The notes beneath the pieces are model-generated. The model did not search any database. It saw only the letters and a list, made by a program, of their open reading frames with translations, and was not told the DNA's origin. Below, piece by piece: positions 8,801 to 17,594 of a stretch of DNA of 64,000 nucleotides (the stretch's first letter is position 1; each line of letters starts with the position of its first letter). Origin of the DNA: Streptomyces sp. CT34. Lineage in GTDB: Bacteria; Actinomycetota; Actinomycetes; Streptomycetales; Streptomycetaceae. The stretch spans positions 5,221,874 to 5,285,873 of the forward strand of contig NZ_KN708638.1 in assembly GCF_000805335.1 (NCBI RefSeq), given 5' to 3'. Made by a program: the position numbers and the translations under genes.

Positions 8801-11179
8801 TCACTCCGTCCGGAGGCCGTCCGGCCGCATCATCCGCCACAGCGGCGGGAGGCTGAGCACCGTCACCACCAGGACCAGCGCACCCCCGGCGGCGGCCAGC
8901 GGCCAGACCACCGACCAGTCGAAGGCGGTCTTCCCGGCGATGCCGAGCAGCGTCAGGCCGAGCCCGGCACCGCCGGCCAGCGCCAGGCCCAGGCCCAGGG
9001 CCACCGGGACGGCGGTCTGCCACAGGACCGACCAGCCCAGCGTGGCGCGCCGGGTGCCGAAGGCGACGAGGACGGACAACAGCCGGCGGCGCTCGCGCAG
9101 CTGCTCCAGCGTCGTCACCAGCATGCTGGCGGCGATCAGCGCCAGGGTCGCGAGGGCCGCGGTCCGCAGGCCCTTCTGGATACTGGCGAACTGCTTGTCG
9201 CGTTCCGTGTTCTGCACCGGCGAGACCCGCATGCGCGGGTCGATCCGGGCGGCGGCGTTCCGGACGTGTTCGACGGCGTCCGGGACCCGCCGGTCGATCT
9301 GGATCATGGCGCGGGCGGTCGGGTGGTCCAGCAGCTTCAGGTCCAGCGCACCCGGCGTGGCGAAGATGCCGAAGGCCATCTGCCCGGTGGCGTCCGGACG
9401 GGAGGCGACCGTGCGGGCGGCGGCCGGGATGGTCCACAGCCGGGGGCCGGTCCGCCGGCCGTCGGCCTCGTCGTCCCGGGCGAAGTCCACCGTGGCGCCG
9501 GGCCGCGCGGTCTCGGTGATGTAGTCGCCGTCGACCGCACCGGTGCTGTCCTTGACGATGAAGACATCGCCGTCCTTGCAGGAGCCGGTGTGCGCCAGTT
9601 CGCCCAGGGTGGCGCAGTCGCCGACGGTGAGCCGTGTGGTCGGGCGGAACTCCTCGCCGGTGCGGAGCGGGCCGGGCCGCGTGGCGGAGGCGTCGATGGC
9701 CGCCATGACGCGCCGGACCCCCTCGGCCGAACGGAACCGGCTGATCATTTTCCGGATCGTTCCGATGTCGCGGGACGGCAGCGACGTATGGATCTGCGCC
9801 CGGCCGGAGTCCATGCCGGTGACCTTCGTGAAGTCGCCCTGGATCGCGGAGAAGAACAGCTGGAGCGCGATCGCCCCGGCGACCGCGACGGTGATCCCGC
9901 TGACCGTGCGGGCCGCGGTGTCACCGCCGAGCTGGAGCCGCCGCACCGCCAGCTGCCAGGGCACCGGCCCGCCCCGGACGCGCGCCACCGCGGCGTCCAC
10001 CGCCCACGGCAGCAGCAGTGCCACCCCGAACAGGAACAGCGCCGCGCCGCCCGCGATCAGATACGGATCGACTCCGCCGCCACCGCGGCCGACCCTCCCG
10101 TTGAGGAGCAGCAGCGCCAGCCCCACCGCCGGGAGCGGCAGCCGCCACCACAGCCGCCGACGGCGCCCCGAGCCGCTGCGGGCCACACCCAGCGGCTCGA
10201 TGCTCACCCGGCGCAGCGCGAAGAGCGTGACGGCGACCGCGGACAGCGGCACGGCGAGCAGCACCAGCGCCGCCAGCCCGGGAACCGGCGTCACATCGGA
10301 CGGGAAGACGTTGATGTTCCAGACGGTGGCGCCGCCGACGAACTGCCGGGCCGCCAGGAAGATCCCGGCCCCCACCAGCAGCCCGCACAGCGCCCCGAAG
10401 AGCGCCTCGCCGGCCGCCGTCCGCCGGGTCGTCCGGACATCGGCGCCGATCAGCCGGAGCGCGGCCAGCCGCCGGTCGCGGCGCTCGCCGCCGAACCGCA
10501 CCGCCGTGGCGATGAAGACGGCCACCGGCATCAGCAGCACCACACAGCCGACGATCAACAGCGTCAGCACCAGCGGGTCCAGTGGGTCGGCCACACTGCG
10601 GGCGCCGAACCCGGCGGTCCGGTGCCCCCCGTTCTCCGTGGTCAGCGTGGCACTGCCCGCGTAGTAGGCCAGCTCGCGCGGGCCGACCAGACCGGGCTCG
10701 CCGATGGTGCCGACGTCCTTGTAGGGCAGCCGCTCCCGCAGCAGTCGGCCCTCGGGCGAGCCGATGAGGTCGCGCAGCGCCGGGGAGACCACCATCTCGC
10801 CCGGTCCGGGCAGCGCGCTCACCCCCGGCGGAACGGGCGCCTCGGCACCGTCCGGGCGCAGCAGCCGTCCGCGCACCGGATCGCCCCGGAAGCTGGTGTC
10901 CGCGTCCGCGGAGACCAGGGTCGCCGCCGACCCGTGCACCGTCTCCGGCGGATCGGTCAGGAGCCGGGCGTCGCTGCGCTGCGCCCGGCTCTCCAGCATG
11001 GTCGGGATGGACGCCGCGCCGAGCAGCAGCGTCACGCCCAGCCCCACGCCGAGCGTGGTCAGCAGGGTGCGGATCCAGCCCTCGCGCCCGCCGCCGACGG
11101 CGAAGCGCATGCCCATCGCGAGGTCCCGGGCCCAGCCGCGCGGCCCGCCCCCGATGATCGTCGCCGTCCGGGTCCTCAT
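8801..11179 (-). CDS. FtsX-like ABC transporter permease (operon 2)
   Basis: A 792-aa paralogue of the permease at 5005-7452 with the same layout: RDLAMGMRFAVGGGREGW near the N-terminus, a membrane segment, a large extracytoplasmic region, a central membrane block and a closing membrane block ending WRMMRPDGLRTE. It overlaps its ATPase by ATGA (11176-11179), so the pair is translationally coupled. The extracytoplasmic regions have diverged much more than the membrane and cytoplasmic edges, which suggests different substrates or ligands. The substrate is unknown. Confidence 0.9.
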   Translation of the reverse strand: MRTRTATIIGGGPRGWARDLAMGMRFAVGGGREGWIRTLLTTLGVGLGVTLLLGAASIPTMLESRAQRSDARLLTDPPETVHGSAATLVSADADTSFRGDPVRGRLLRPDGAEAPVPPGVSALPGPGEMVVSPALRDLIGSPEGRLLRERLPYKDVGTIGEPGLVGPRELAYYAGSATLTTENGGHRTAGFGARSVADPLDPLVLTLLIVGCVVLLMPVAVFIATAVRFGGERRDRRLAALRLIGADVRTTRRTAAGEALFGALCGLLVGAGIFLAARQFVGGATVWNINVFPSDVTPVPGLAALVLLAVPLSAVAVTLFALRRVSIEPLGVARSGSGRRRRLWWRLPLPAVGLALLLLNGRVGRGGGGVDPYLIAGGAALFLFGVALLLPWAVDAAVARVRGGPVPWQLAVRRLQLGGDTAARTVSGITVAVAGAIALQLFFSAIQGDFTKVTGMDSGRAQIHTSLPSRDIGTIRKMISRFRSAEGVRRVMAAIDASATRPGPLRTGEEFRPTTRLTVGDCATLGELAHTGSCKDGDVFIVKDSTGAVDGDYITETARPGATVDFARDDEADGRRTGPRLWTIPAAARTVASRPDATGQMAFGIFATPGALDLKLLDHPTARAMIQIDRRVPDAVEHVRNAAARIDPRMRVSPVQNTERDKQFASIQKGLRTAALATLALIAASMLVTTLEQLRERRRLLSVLVAFGTRRATLGWSVLWQTAVPVALGLGLALAGGAGLGLTLLGIAGKTAFDWSVVWPLAAAGGALVLVVTVLSLPPLWRMMRPDGLRTE

Positions 11180-11862
11180 GCTCTGCCCGCCATCTCCCGC
11201 GCGATCCCGTCCCGCACCACGACCTCCCGGTCGGCGTACGCGGCGACCCGTGCCTCATGGGTGACCAGCACGACGGCCGCATCGGTGGCCCGCGCCGCGT
11301 CGGTGAGCAGGTCCATCACCCGCTCGCCGTTGAGCGAGTCCAGCGCCCCGGTCGGCTCGTCGGCGAAGACCACCCGCGGGTGCGGGGCCAGCGCGCGGGC
11401 GACCGCGACCCGCTGGCCCTGGCCGCCGGAGATCTCGCCGGGCCGGTGTGCCGCGACGCCGTCCACCTCCAGGCGTGCCAGCCAGTCGGCGGCCTGCCGT
11501 TCGGCGTCCCTGCGCCTGGTGCCGTTCAGTCGCAGCGGCAGTGCGACGTTCTCCAGGCAGGTCAACTCCGGTACCAGTTGGCCGAATTGGAAGACGAACC
11601 CGAAGTCGGAACGGCGCAGCGCGCTGCACCGGGCGTCGCCGAGTTCGGTCAGGACGTGGGTGCCGTACCGCACCGTGCCGGAGTCCGGGCGGACGATCCC
11701 GGCGAGGCAGTGCAGCAGCGTGGACTTGCCGGAGCCCGAGGGGCCCATGACGGCGACCACCTCGCCGGCGCGGATCGAGAAGTCCGCCCCGTCGAGCGCG
11801 GGCGTGGGCCCGTACGCCTTGTGCAGCGCGCGGGCTTCGAGCAGGGAACCGTCCGGGGTCAT
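11176..11862 (-). CDS. ABC transporter ATP-binding protein (operon 2)
   Basis: A 228-aa MacB-type ATPase with the complete motif set: GPSGSGKST, ISGGQGQRVAVARAL, VVFADEPTGALDS and VLVTHEARV. It closely resembles the operon 1 ATPase across its whole length, including the segment FQFGQLVPELTCLENVALPL, so the two arose by a recent duplication. No regulator precedes it. Its upstream region carries the operator-like sequence shared with the padR operon. Confidence 0.93.
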   Translation of the reverse strand: MTPDGSLLEARALHKAYGPTPALDGADFSIRAGEVVAVMGPSGSGKSTLLHCLAGIVRPDSGTVRYGTHVLTELGDARCSALRRSDFGFVFQFGQLVPELTCLENVALPLRLNGTRRRDAERQAADWLARLEVDGVAAHRPGEISGGQGQRVAVARALAPHPRVVFADEPTGALDSLNGERVMDLLTDAARATDAAVVLVTHEARVAAYADREVVVRDGIAREMAGRA

Positions 11863-11920
11863 GCGCGGGCCTCCGGGAGTGCGGGCAGGGGGTGGTGTCG
11901 TGGCGACATGCCGCGCACTC

Positions 11921-11949
11921 TACACGAGGTGTATACGCACGATGTATAG
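11921..11949. promoter_or_regulatory. Putative PadR operator, operon 2
   Basis: GGTGTATACG, five bases, TGTATAG (11928-11949) repeats the site upstream of the padR-like gene with the same spacing. It extends on the left into a second inverted repeat, TACAC-GAG-GTGTA (11921-11933). It sits 59 bp upstream of the ATPase start, in the right place for a repressor of operon 2. Confidence 0.6.
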
Positions 11950-12031
11950 ACAGGATTTCCGGCTCACGTCCTGGCCGTGGGCGTCCGGGCCGGGCGTCCG
12001 GGACGCGGGTGCGGTCCGGACGCCCGCGCGG

Positions 12032-12316
12032 TCACTCCCCGGTGGCTGCGTCCTCCGGGCGCGGCGCCTTGGGCGGGCGCCCCCGCCGCGGTGGCTCGCC
12101 GGCCCCCCGCGGCAGCCGTCCCGCGTCGGCCAGGGCCTTGCGGAGCAGAAACTCGATCTGCGCGTTGGTGCTGCGCAGTTCGTCGTTGGCCCAGCGGGTG
12201 AGCGCGTCGTGGATCAGCGGGTCCAGCCGCAGCAGCACCTGCTTGCGCTGCTGCGGCCGGCTTCCGGCGGGCCGTTCGGGGCCGGCGCCGGCTCCCCCTG
12301 TGGATCCCTTGCTCAC
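12032..12316 (-). CDS. Small ribbon-helix-helix/Arc-like protein
   Basis: A 94-aa protein with a central RHH-like segment at about residues 24-63 (QRKQVLLRLDPLIHDAL, then STNAQIEFLLRKAL) and a basic, proline-rich C-terminus (RRGRPPKAPRP). The GTG start at 12316 overlaps the stop of the SPFH gene in GTGA, so it is the second gene of that operon. Pairing of an SPFH protein with an RHH protein recurs in actinobacteria as I recall. It probably autoregulates the operon through the palindromes upstream of the SPFH gene. Confidence 0.75.
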   Translation of the reverse strand: MSKGSTGGAGAGPERPAGSRPQQRKQVLLRLDPLIHDALTRWANDELRSTNAQIEFLLRKALADAGRLPRGAGEPPRRGRPPKAPRPEDAATGE

Positions 12317-13293
12317 TGGTACAGGGAGCCCGTGTTGAGGACCGGCTGGGCGGCCCGGTCGCCGCACAGCACCACCATCAGATTGCTGACCATGGCGGCC
12401 TTGCGCTCCTCGTCGAGCTCGACGATGCCCTGCTCGTTGATCCGCTCCAGGGCCGACTCGACCATGCCGACCGCGCCCTCGACGATCTGCTGGCGGGCCG
12501 CGACGACCGCACCGGCCTGCTGCCGCTGGAGCATCGCGGAGGCGATCTCGGGGGCGTAGGCGAGGTGGCTGAAGCGGGTCTCGATGATCTGGACGCCGGC
12601 GGCCTGCACCCGTGCGGTCAGCTCCAGCGCCAGCTTCTCGGTGATCTCCTCGGCGTTGCCGCGCAGCGAGAGGCCGCCCTCGTCGTGGGCGTCGTAGGGG
12701 TACTCGATCGCGATGTGCCGGACGGCCGCCTCGGTCTGGGTGGCGACGAACTCCAGGAAGTCGTCGACCTCGAAGAGCGCCTGCGCGGTGTCCTCGACCT
12801 TCCAGACCACGATCGAGGCCAGCTCGATGGGGTTGCCGTAGGCGTCGTTGACCTTGAGGACCGCGGTCTCGTGGTTGCGCACCCGGGTGGAGATCCGGCG
12901 GGCGGTGGTCAGCGGGTTCACCCAGCGCAGGCCGTCGGTGCGGATGGTGCCGACGTACCGGCCGAAGAGCTGGATCACCCGGGCCTCGCCGGGCGCGACC
13001 ATCTTCACGCCGGTCATGCAGAAGAGCGAGCCCGCCAGCAGCAGGACGCCGGCGATGACCATCGGGACGGCGACGGCGTTGTTGCCGCCGTTGCCGATGA
13101 CGCCGCCGACGGCGATCAGCGCGACCCCCAGGGCGACGCCGAGGACGGTCAGCAGCAGGGCCAGGCCGCCGGGGATGCTGTGCGCGGTCCGCTCGCGGAC
13201 CTGCGGGGCCGGCATCTCGGGGGCGTCGACGGTGTCCGCGGCGGCCCGGCCGGCCGGTGCGGAGTCGGCGGAGAGGGGTGTCGGTTCGGGCAT
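12313..13293 (-). CDS. SPFH/band 7 domain membrane protein
   Basis: A 326-aa protein. A disordered N-terminus is followed by two hydrophobic segments (about residues 45-68 and 73-95) and then an SPFH/prohibitin domain (MVAPGEARVIQLFGRYVGT through ELTARVQAAGVQIIETRF) with an alanine-rich coiled tail. These proteins form large membrane-bound scaffolds associated with lipid microdomains and stress responses; the specific role here is unknown. The ATG at 13293 was chosen because the 20 upstream codons lack coding character. It is coupled to the RHH gene downstream. Confidence 0.87.
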   Translation of the reverse strand: MPEPTPLSADSAPAGRAAADTVDAPEMPAPQVRERTAHSIPGGLALLLTVLGVALGVALIAVGGVIGNGGNNAVAVPMVIAGVLLLAGSLFCMTGVKMVAPGEARVIQLFGRYVGTIRTDGLRWVNPLTTARRISTRVRNHETAVLKVNDAYGNPIELASIVVWKVEDTAQALFEVDDFLEFVATQTEAAVRHIAIEYPYDAHDEGGLSLRGNAEEITEKLALELTARVQAAGVQIIETRFSHLAYAPEIASAMLQRQQAGAVVAARQQIVEGAVGMVESALERINEQGIVELDEERKAAMVSNLMVVLCGDRAAQPVLNTGSLYQ

Positions 13294-13566
13294 GGGGTCC
13301 CCGTTTCTCAAGGAAGGCGCACCGCACGGCGCGTGATGTGCGCCGCAGTGCATGCTTTCGCTGGTCTAGCAAAGTGCTATCACTTTAACGCCTTGGCCCG
13401 GCCCGGTCCAGGCCCGTACCGCGCAGTCCCCGGATGGTTGCGTTCCGGGCCCGTGCTGTATGTCACGTCGGGAAAAGCCTTGATCGATGAGGATTTGTTG
13501 ACAGATGCGGTGTTAGCTTCAACAGCTGAGTTATCCGGGGGCGGAACGACTGGAGTTACTGGAGCG
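13294..13566. promoter_or_regulatory. Divergent SPFH/PBP intergenic region with overlapping palindromes
   Basis: These 273 bp lie between the divergent SPFH and penicillin-binding protein genes. Two overlapping inverted repeats stand out: TAGCA-AAG-TGCTA at 13367-13379 and AAAGTG-CTAT-CACTTT at 13371-13386. They lie 74-93 bp upstream of the SPFH start and are a likely operator, most plausibly for the RHH protein of that operon. The remainder is AT-richer toward the PBP gene and presumably holds its promoter. Confidence 0.5.
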
Positions 13567-15870
13567 ATGGGCCGAGCGGACGCGAGACGGGCGCGGCAGG
13601 GGAGCGCCCGCCGGGGCAAACCGACGCAGAAGAGGTCCGGCATACGCCGGTTCTTCACCTGGAAGAAGATCCTCGGGACGTTCCTCGGCGCCTGCCTGCT
13701 GGGCATCCTCGGCTTCATCGGCCTCTACCTGTACGTGGACATACCGGCCGGCAACAAGCAGGCCCACCTCCAGAGCAATGTCTTCAAGTACGCGGACGGC
13801 TCGGTCATGGCGCGGGCCGGCGCGGTCAACCGCGAGACCGTCCCGCTCAGCCGGATACCGAAGGACGTCCAGCACACCTTCGTCGCCGCCGAGAACAAGA
13901 CCTTCTACCAGGACTCCGGCGTCGACCTGAAGGGCACCCTCCGCGGCGTCCTGAACACCCTCCGGGGCCGGGGCAAGCAGGGTGGCTCGACGATCACCCA
14001 GCAGTACGTCAAGAACTACTACCTGAGCCAGGAACAGACGGTCTCCCGCAAGCTCCAGGAGATCGTCATCTCCCTCAAGGTGGACCAGAAGTACTCCAAG
14101 GACGACATCCTCGCCGGCTACATCAACACCAGCTACTACGGCCGCGGCGCCTACGGCATCCAGGCCGCCGCGCAGGCGTACTACGGCGTGGACGTCGACA
14201 AGCTCACCGTCTCCCAGGGCGCCTACCTCGCCTCGCTGCTCCAGGCGCCGAGCCAGTACGACTGGGCCACCGCGACCGACGCCGGCAAGGAGCGGGTCAA
14301 GGAGCGCTGGGCGTACACGCTCAACAACATGGTCGAGATGAAGTGGCTGTCGCCCGGGGACCGCGCCAAGCAGAAGTTCGAGATTCCCGAGCCGCCCAAG
14401 CCGCTGCCCGGCCTGAGCGGCCAGACCAGCTACCTCGTCGCCGAGGCCAAGAAGGAGCTCTTCGCCCAGGGCGTCGACGAGACCGAGTTCGAGGCCGGCG
14501 GCTGGACCGTCACCCTCGGCATCGAGAAGGACAAGCAGAAGGCGTTGGAGCAGGCGGTCAGGCGCAAGCTGACCGATGACCTCGACCCCAAGAAGCGCTC
14601 GGTCGACGCGGACGCGCAGCTCGGCGCCACCTCGGTGGACCCGAATACCGGTTACGTCGTCGCGATGTACGGCGGCGCCGGCTACCCGAAGCACTACACC
14701 GACAACGCGACCCGCGAGGACTACCAGGCGGCCTCCACCTTCAAGCCGCTGATCCTGGCGTCCGCGATGGAGAACCACGCACAGACCCAGAGCGGCGTCC
14801 CGATCACCCCGAACACCGTCTACGACGGCCACAACCGCCGTCCGGTCGTCGGCGGCACCATCCCCTTCGCGCCGCCCAACGAGGACGAGCACGACTACGG
14901 GAAGATCACCGTCCAGACGGCCACCAACAACTCCGTCAACGCGGTCTTCGCGCAGATGGGCGCCGACGTCGGCCTGGACAAGGTCAAGCAGACCGCGTCC
15001 AGTCTGGGCCTGAACGGCGCCAGGATGGACGTCAAGCCGGCCATGACCCTGGGCACCATGGGCGCCAGCCCGCTCCAGATGGCCGGCGCGTACGCGACCC
15101 TCGACAACCACGGCACGAAGGTCACCCCGACCCTGGTGATGAAGGCGGTGCACAGCACGAACGGCACCGACAAGAGCGTCCAGCTGAAGAACCCGATCGG
15201 CGATCGGGTCCTGTCCCGCAGGACGGCCGACACCGTCACCTCCGTACTGACGGGCGTGGTCAACGACGGCACCGCCGCGGACGCCGTGAAGAACACCTCC
15301 TACAAGGCGGCGGGCAAGACCGGTACCTCCGACGACAACAAGTCGGCCTGGTTCGTGGGCTACACGCCCAAGCTGGTCACCGCGGTCGGCATGTTCGGCG
15401 AGGCCCCGTCCGGAGGCGCCCAGGTCTCCCTGAAGGGCACCGGAGGCGGCGGCCGGGTCAACGGCGGCGGCTACCCGGCGCGGGTGTGGGCCGACTACAC
15501 GCAAAGCGCGCTGGGCGACGGCACCGGCGGCGAGTTCGAGCTGGAGACGGACCTCGGTGCCGGGGTGCCCGCGACGCCCACGCCGACGCCCAGCCGCGTC
15601 CCCTCGGCGACGCCGAGCCCGACGCCCAGCCACACCCCGTCCGGCACCCCGTCGCCGTCCGGCTCCCCGTCGAGCAGCGAGTCCGGCCGCCCGTCGGGCC
15701 GCCCGTCGCCGTCCACCGGCGGCTCCTCCGGCCCGCCCAACGGCGGTACCAACGGCACCGGTGGGTCCCACGGGATCGGCGGCGCCAACGGCACCGGCGG
15801 GAACGGGACACCGGGCGGCGCCAACGGGAACAACGGCGGCAACCCGGTGCCGAACAACTTCGGCGGCTGA
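13567..15870 (+). CDS. Bifunctional class A penicillin-binding protein
   Basis: A 767-aa peptidoglycan glycosyltransferase/DD-transpeptidase anchored by one membrane helix (about residues 35-56). The glycosyltransferase domain has the catalytic glutamate E109 in AAENKTFY and the motif QGGSTITQQYVKN. The transpeptidase has S390 in STFK, S456-V-N and KTGT at 584-587. The C-terminal 120 residues are a low-complexity tail, first Thr/Pro/Ser-rich and then Gly/Asn-rich, as is common in Streptomyces PBPs. I chose the ATG at 13567; a much longer open frame continues upstream but is antisense to the SPFH gene. Confidence 0.93.
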   Translation: MGRADARRARQGSARRGKPTQKRSGIRRFFTWKKILGTFLGACLLGILGFIGLYLYVDIPAGNKQAHLQSNVFKYADGSVMARAGAVNRETVPLSRIPKDVQHTFVAAENKTFYQDSGVDLKGTLRGVLNTLRGRGKQGGSTITQQYVKNYYLSQEQTVSRKLQEIVISLKVDQKYSKDDILAGYINTSYYGRGAYGIQAAAQAYYGVDVDKLTVSQGAYLASLLQAPSQYDWATATDAGKERVKERWAYTLNNMVEMKWLSPGDRAKQKFEIPEPPKPLPGLSGQTSYLVAEAKKELFAQGVDETEFEAGGWTVTLGIEKDKQKALEQAVRRKLTDDLDPKKRSVDADAQLGATSVDPNTGYVVAMYGGAGYPKHYTDNATREDYQAASTFKPLILASAMENHAQTQSGVPITPNTVYDGHNRRPVVGGTIPFAPPNEDEHDYGKITVQTATNNSVNAVFAQMGADVGLDKVKQTASSLGLNGARMDVKPAMTLGTMGASPLQMAGAYATLDNHGTKVTPTLVMKAVHSTNGTDKSVQLKNPIGDRVLSRRTADTVTSVLTGVVNDGTAADAVKNTSYKAAGKTGTSDDNKSAWFVGYTPKLVTAVGMFGEAPSGGAQVSLKGTGGGGRVNGGGYPARVWADYTQSALGDGTGGEFELETDLGAGVPATPTPTPSRVPSATPSPTPSHTPSGTPSPSGSPSSSESGRPSGRPSPSTGGSSGPPNGGTNGTGGSHGIGGANGTGGNGTPGGANGNNGGNPVPNNFGG

Positions 15871-15940
15871 CGCCCGCCCCGTCGCGGCACACCGCGGCCC
15901 CCACCCGTCCGGGAGGGGGCCGCGGTGCCGTGCGGGGGGC

Positions 15941-17404
15941 TCAGCCGCCGTTGACCTTGGCGGCGATCCGGTCGCCCAGGTTCTTGTCGATGTTGCGCCA
16001 GTACTGGAGCGCCCGGTCCAGCACCGGACGGCTCACCCCGTTCCGCAGATGCCCGGCGACATTGCCGACCAGCCGCTCCCGGGCCGCGTCGTCCAGCACG
16101 CTGCGGACCATCGTCCCCGGCTGCCCGAAGTCGTCGTCGTCGCTCCGCAGGGTGTACGCGTGCCGCACCATCTCGCCGCTGGTCTCCCAGCCCGCCGGCT
16201 CCCCGAAGTTCGCGGTGTCGGCAGCCGGGCCGCCGTAGGAGTTCGGGGCGTACGGCCGGGCCGCGCGCGCCGGGTCGAAGCGCATCGGGCCGTCCTTGGC
16301 GTACGAGTGGACGGGCACATGCGCCCGGTTGGGCGGCAGCTGCGCGTAGTTCGGACCGATCCGGTACCGGTGGGTGTCCGGGTAGGAGAAGAGCCGGCCG
16401 AGCAGCATCTTGTCCGGGGACGGGCCGACGCCCGGCACCATGTTGGACGGCTCGAACGCGGCCTGCTCGACGTGGATGAAGTAGTCCTCCGGATTCCTGT
16501 TGAGGGTCATCCGGCCGACCTCGATCAGCGGGTAGTCGCCGTGCGGCCACACCTTGGTCAGGTCGAACGGGTTGAACCGGTAGTCCACGGCGTCCTCGAA
16601 CGGCATGACCTGCACGTACAGCGTCCACGACGGGGCGTTCCCGCTGTCGATCGCCTCGTACAGATCGCGCCGGTGGCAGTCCGCGTCCTCGCCGGCGAGC
16701 CGGTCCGCGTCCTCCTGCGTGAGGAAGTCGATGCCCTGGTCGGTCTTGAAGTGGTACTTGATCCAGAACTTCTCGCCGCCGGCGTTGATCCACATGTAGG
16801 TGTGCGAGCCGTAGCCGTTCATGTGGCGGTAGGTCTTCGGGATGCCGCGGTCGCCCATCAGCCAGGTGACCATGTGGGCCGACTCCGGCGACAGCGTCCA
16901 GAAGTCCCACTGCATGTCGTTGTCGCGCAGCCCGTTGTCCGGGCGGCGCTTCTGCGAGCGGATGAAGTCCTGGAACTTGATCGTGTCCCGTACGAAGAAG
17001 ATCGGCGTGTTGTTGCCCACCAGGTCGTAATTGCCGTGCTCGGTATAGAACTTGAGGGCGAAGCCGCGCGGGTCGCGCCAGGTGTCCGGGGAGCCCTGCT
17101 CGCCCGCCACGGTCGAGAAGCGGGCCAGCATCTCGGTTTCCTTGCCGGGCTGGAAGAGATCGGCCTTGGTGAACTGGCTGACGTCGTTGGTGACCTTGAA
17201 GAATCCGTACGCGCCGCTGCCCTTGGCGTGCACCACCCGCTCGGGGACCCGTTCGCGGTTGAACTGGGCCATCTTCTCGATGAGGTAGTGGTCATGGAGC
17301 AGGATGGGGCCGTCCGGACTCACGGTGAGCGAGTGCTCGTCGCTCTCCACCGGGATGCCGGTGTTGCTCGTCGTGCGCGGGACGTTCTGGGCGGTGCTGG
17401 TCAT
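15941..17404 (-). CDS. Monofunctional haem catalase
   Basis: A 487-aa clade-type catalase that dismutates hydrogen peroxide. The distal histidine lies in ERVVHAKGSGAYG, the conserved asparagine in NNTPIFFVRD and the proximal haem-ligand tyrosine in RLFSYPDTHRYRIG. The start at 17404 is set by GGGAGG ten bases upstream and by the usual N-terminus. No CatR/Fur-type regulator lies next to it. Together with ahpCD-oxyR some 14 kb away, it suggests a peroxide-defence neighbourhood. It converges on the penicillin-binding protein gene. Confidence 0.95.
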   Translation of the reverse strand: MTSTAQNVPRTTSNTGIPVESDEHSLTVSPDGPILLHDHYLIEKMAQFNRERVPERVVHAKGSGAYGFFKVTNDVSQFTKADLFQPGKETEMLARFSTVAGEQGSPDTWRDPRGFALKFYTEHGNYDLVGNNTPIFFVRDTIKFQDFIRSQKRRPDNGLRDNDMQWDFWTLSPESAHMVTWLMGDRGIPKTYRHMNGYGSHTYMWINAGGEKFWIKYHFKTDQGIDFLTQEDADRLAGEDADCHRRDLYEAIDSGNAPSWTLYVQVMPFEDAVDYRFNPFDLTKVWPHGDYPLIEVGRMTLNRNPEDYFIHVEQAAFEPSNMVPGVGPSPDKMLLGRLFSYPDTHRYRIGPNYAQLPPNRAHVPVHSYAKDGPMRFDPARAARPYAPNSYGGPAADTANFGEPAGWETSGEMVRHAYTLRSDDDDFGQPGTMVRSVLDDAARERLVGNVAGHLRNGVSRPVLDRALQYWRNIDKNLGDRIAAKVNGG

Positions 17405-17594
17405 TGGAGGAGTGCCTCCCGTTCGATGACTGGCCGTGGGGCGGGGAGCAGGGGCGAATGGCCCTTTAGCCCCTTTTGTCCCACCCAAGCAGTCAACGCC
17501 GTCCGCGGCATGTCGGCAAGGGCGAAAGGGTCCGCAACGCCGGGGACCCCGCCCGGTCCGGACGGGGTCCCTGCCCACGGGGAGGCGGCTCAGG

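Noticed and set aside
8696..12559. A 1287-codon open frame on the plus strand across the ABC operons
   Set aside because: It is antisense to well-supported ABC genes. Its product is arginine/glycine/proline-rich without domains, as expected of a high-GC shadow frame.
12565..13566. N-terminal extension of the penicillin-binding protein by 334 codons
   Set aside because: The extension is antisense to the SPFH gene and lacks coding character. The membrane anchor and basic N-terminus start at 13567.
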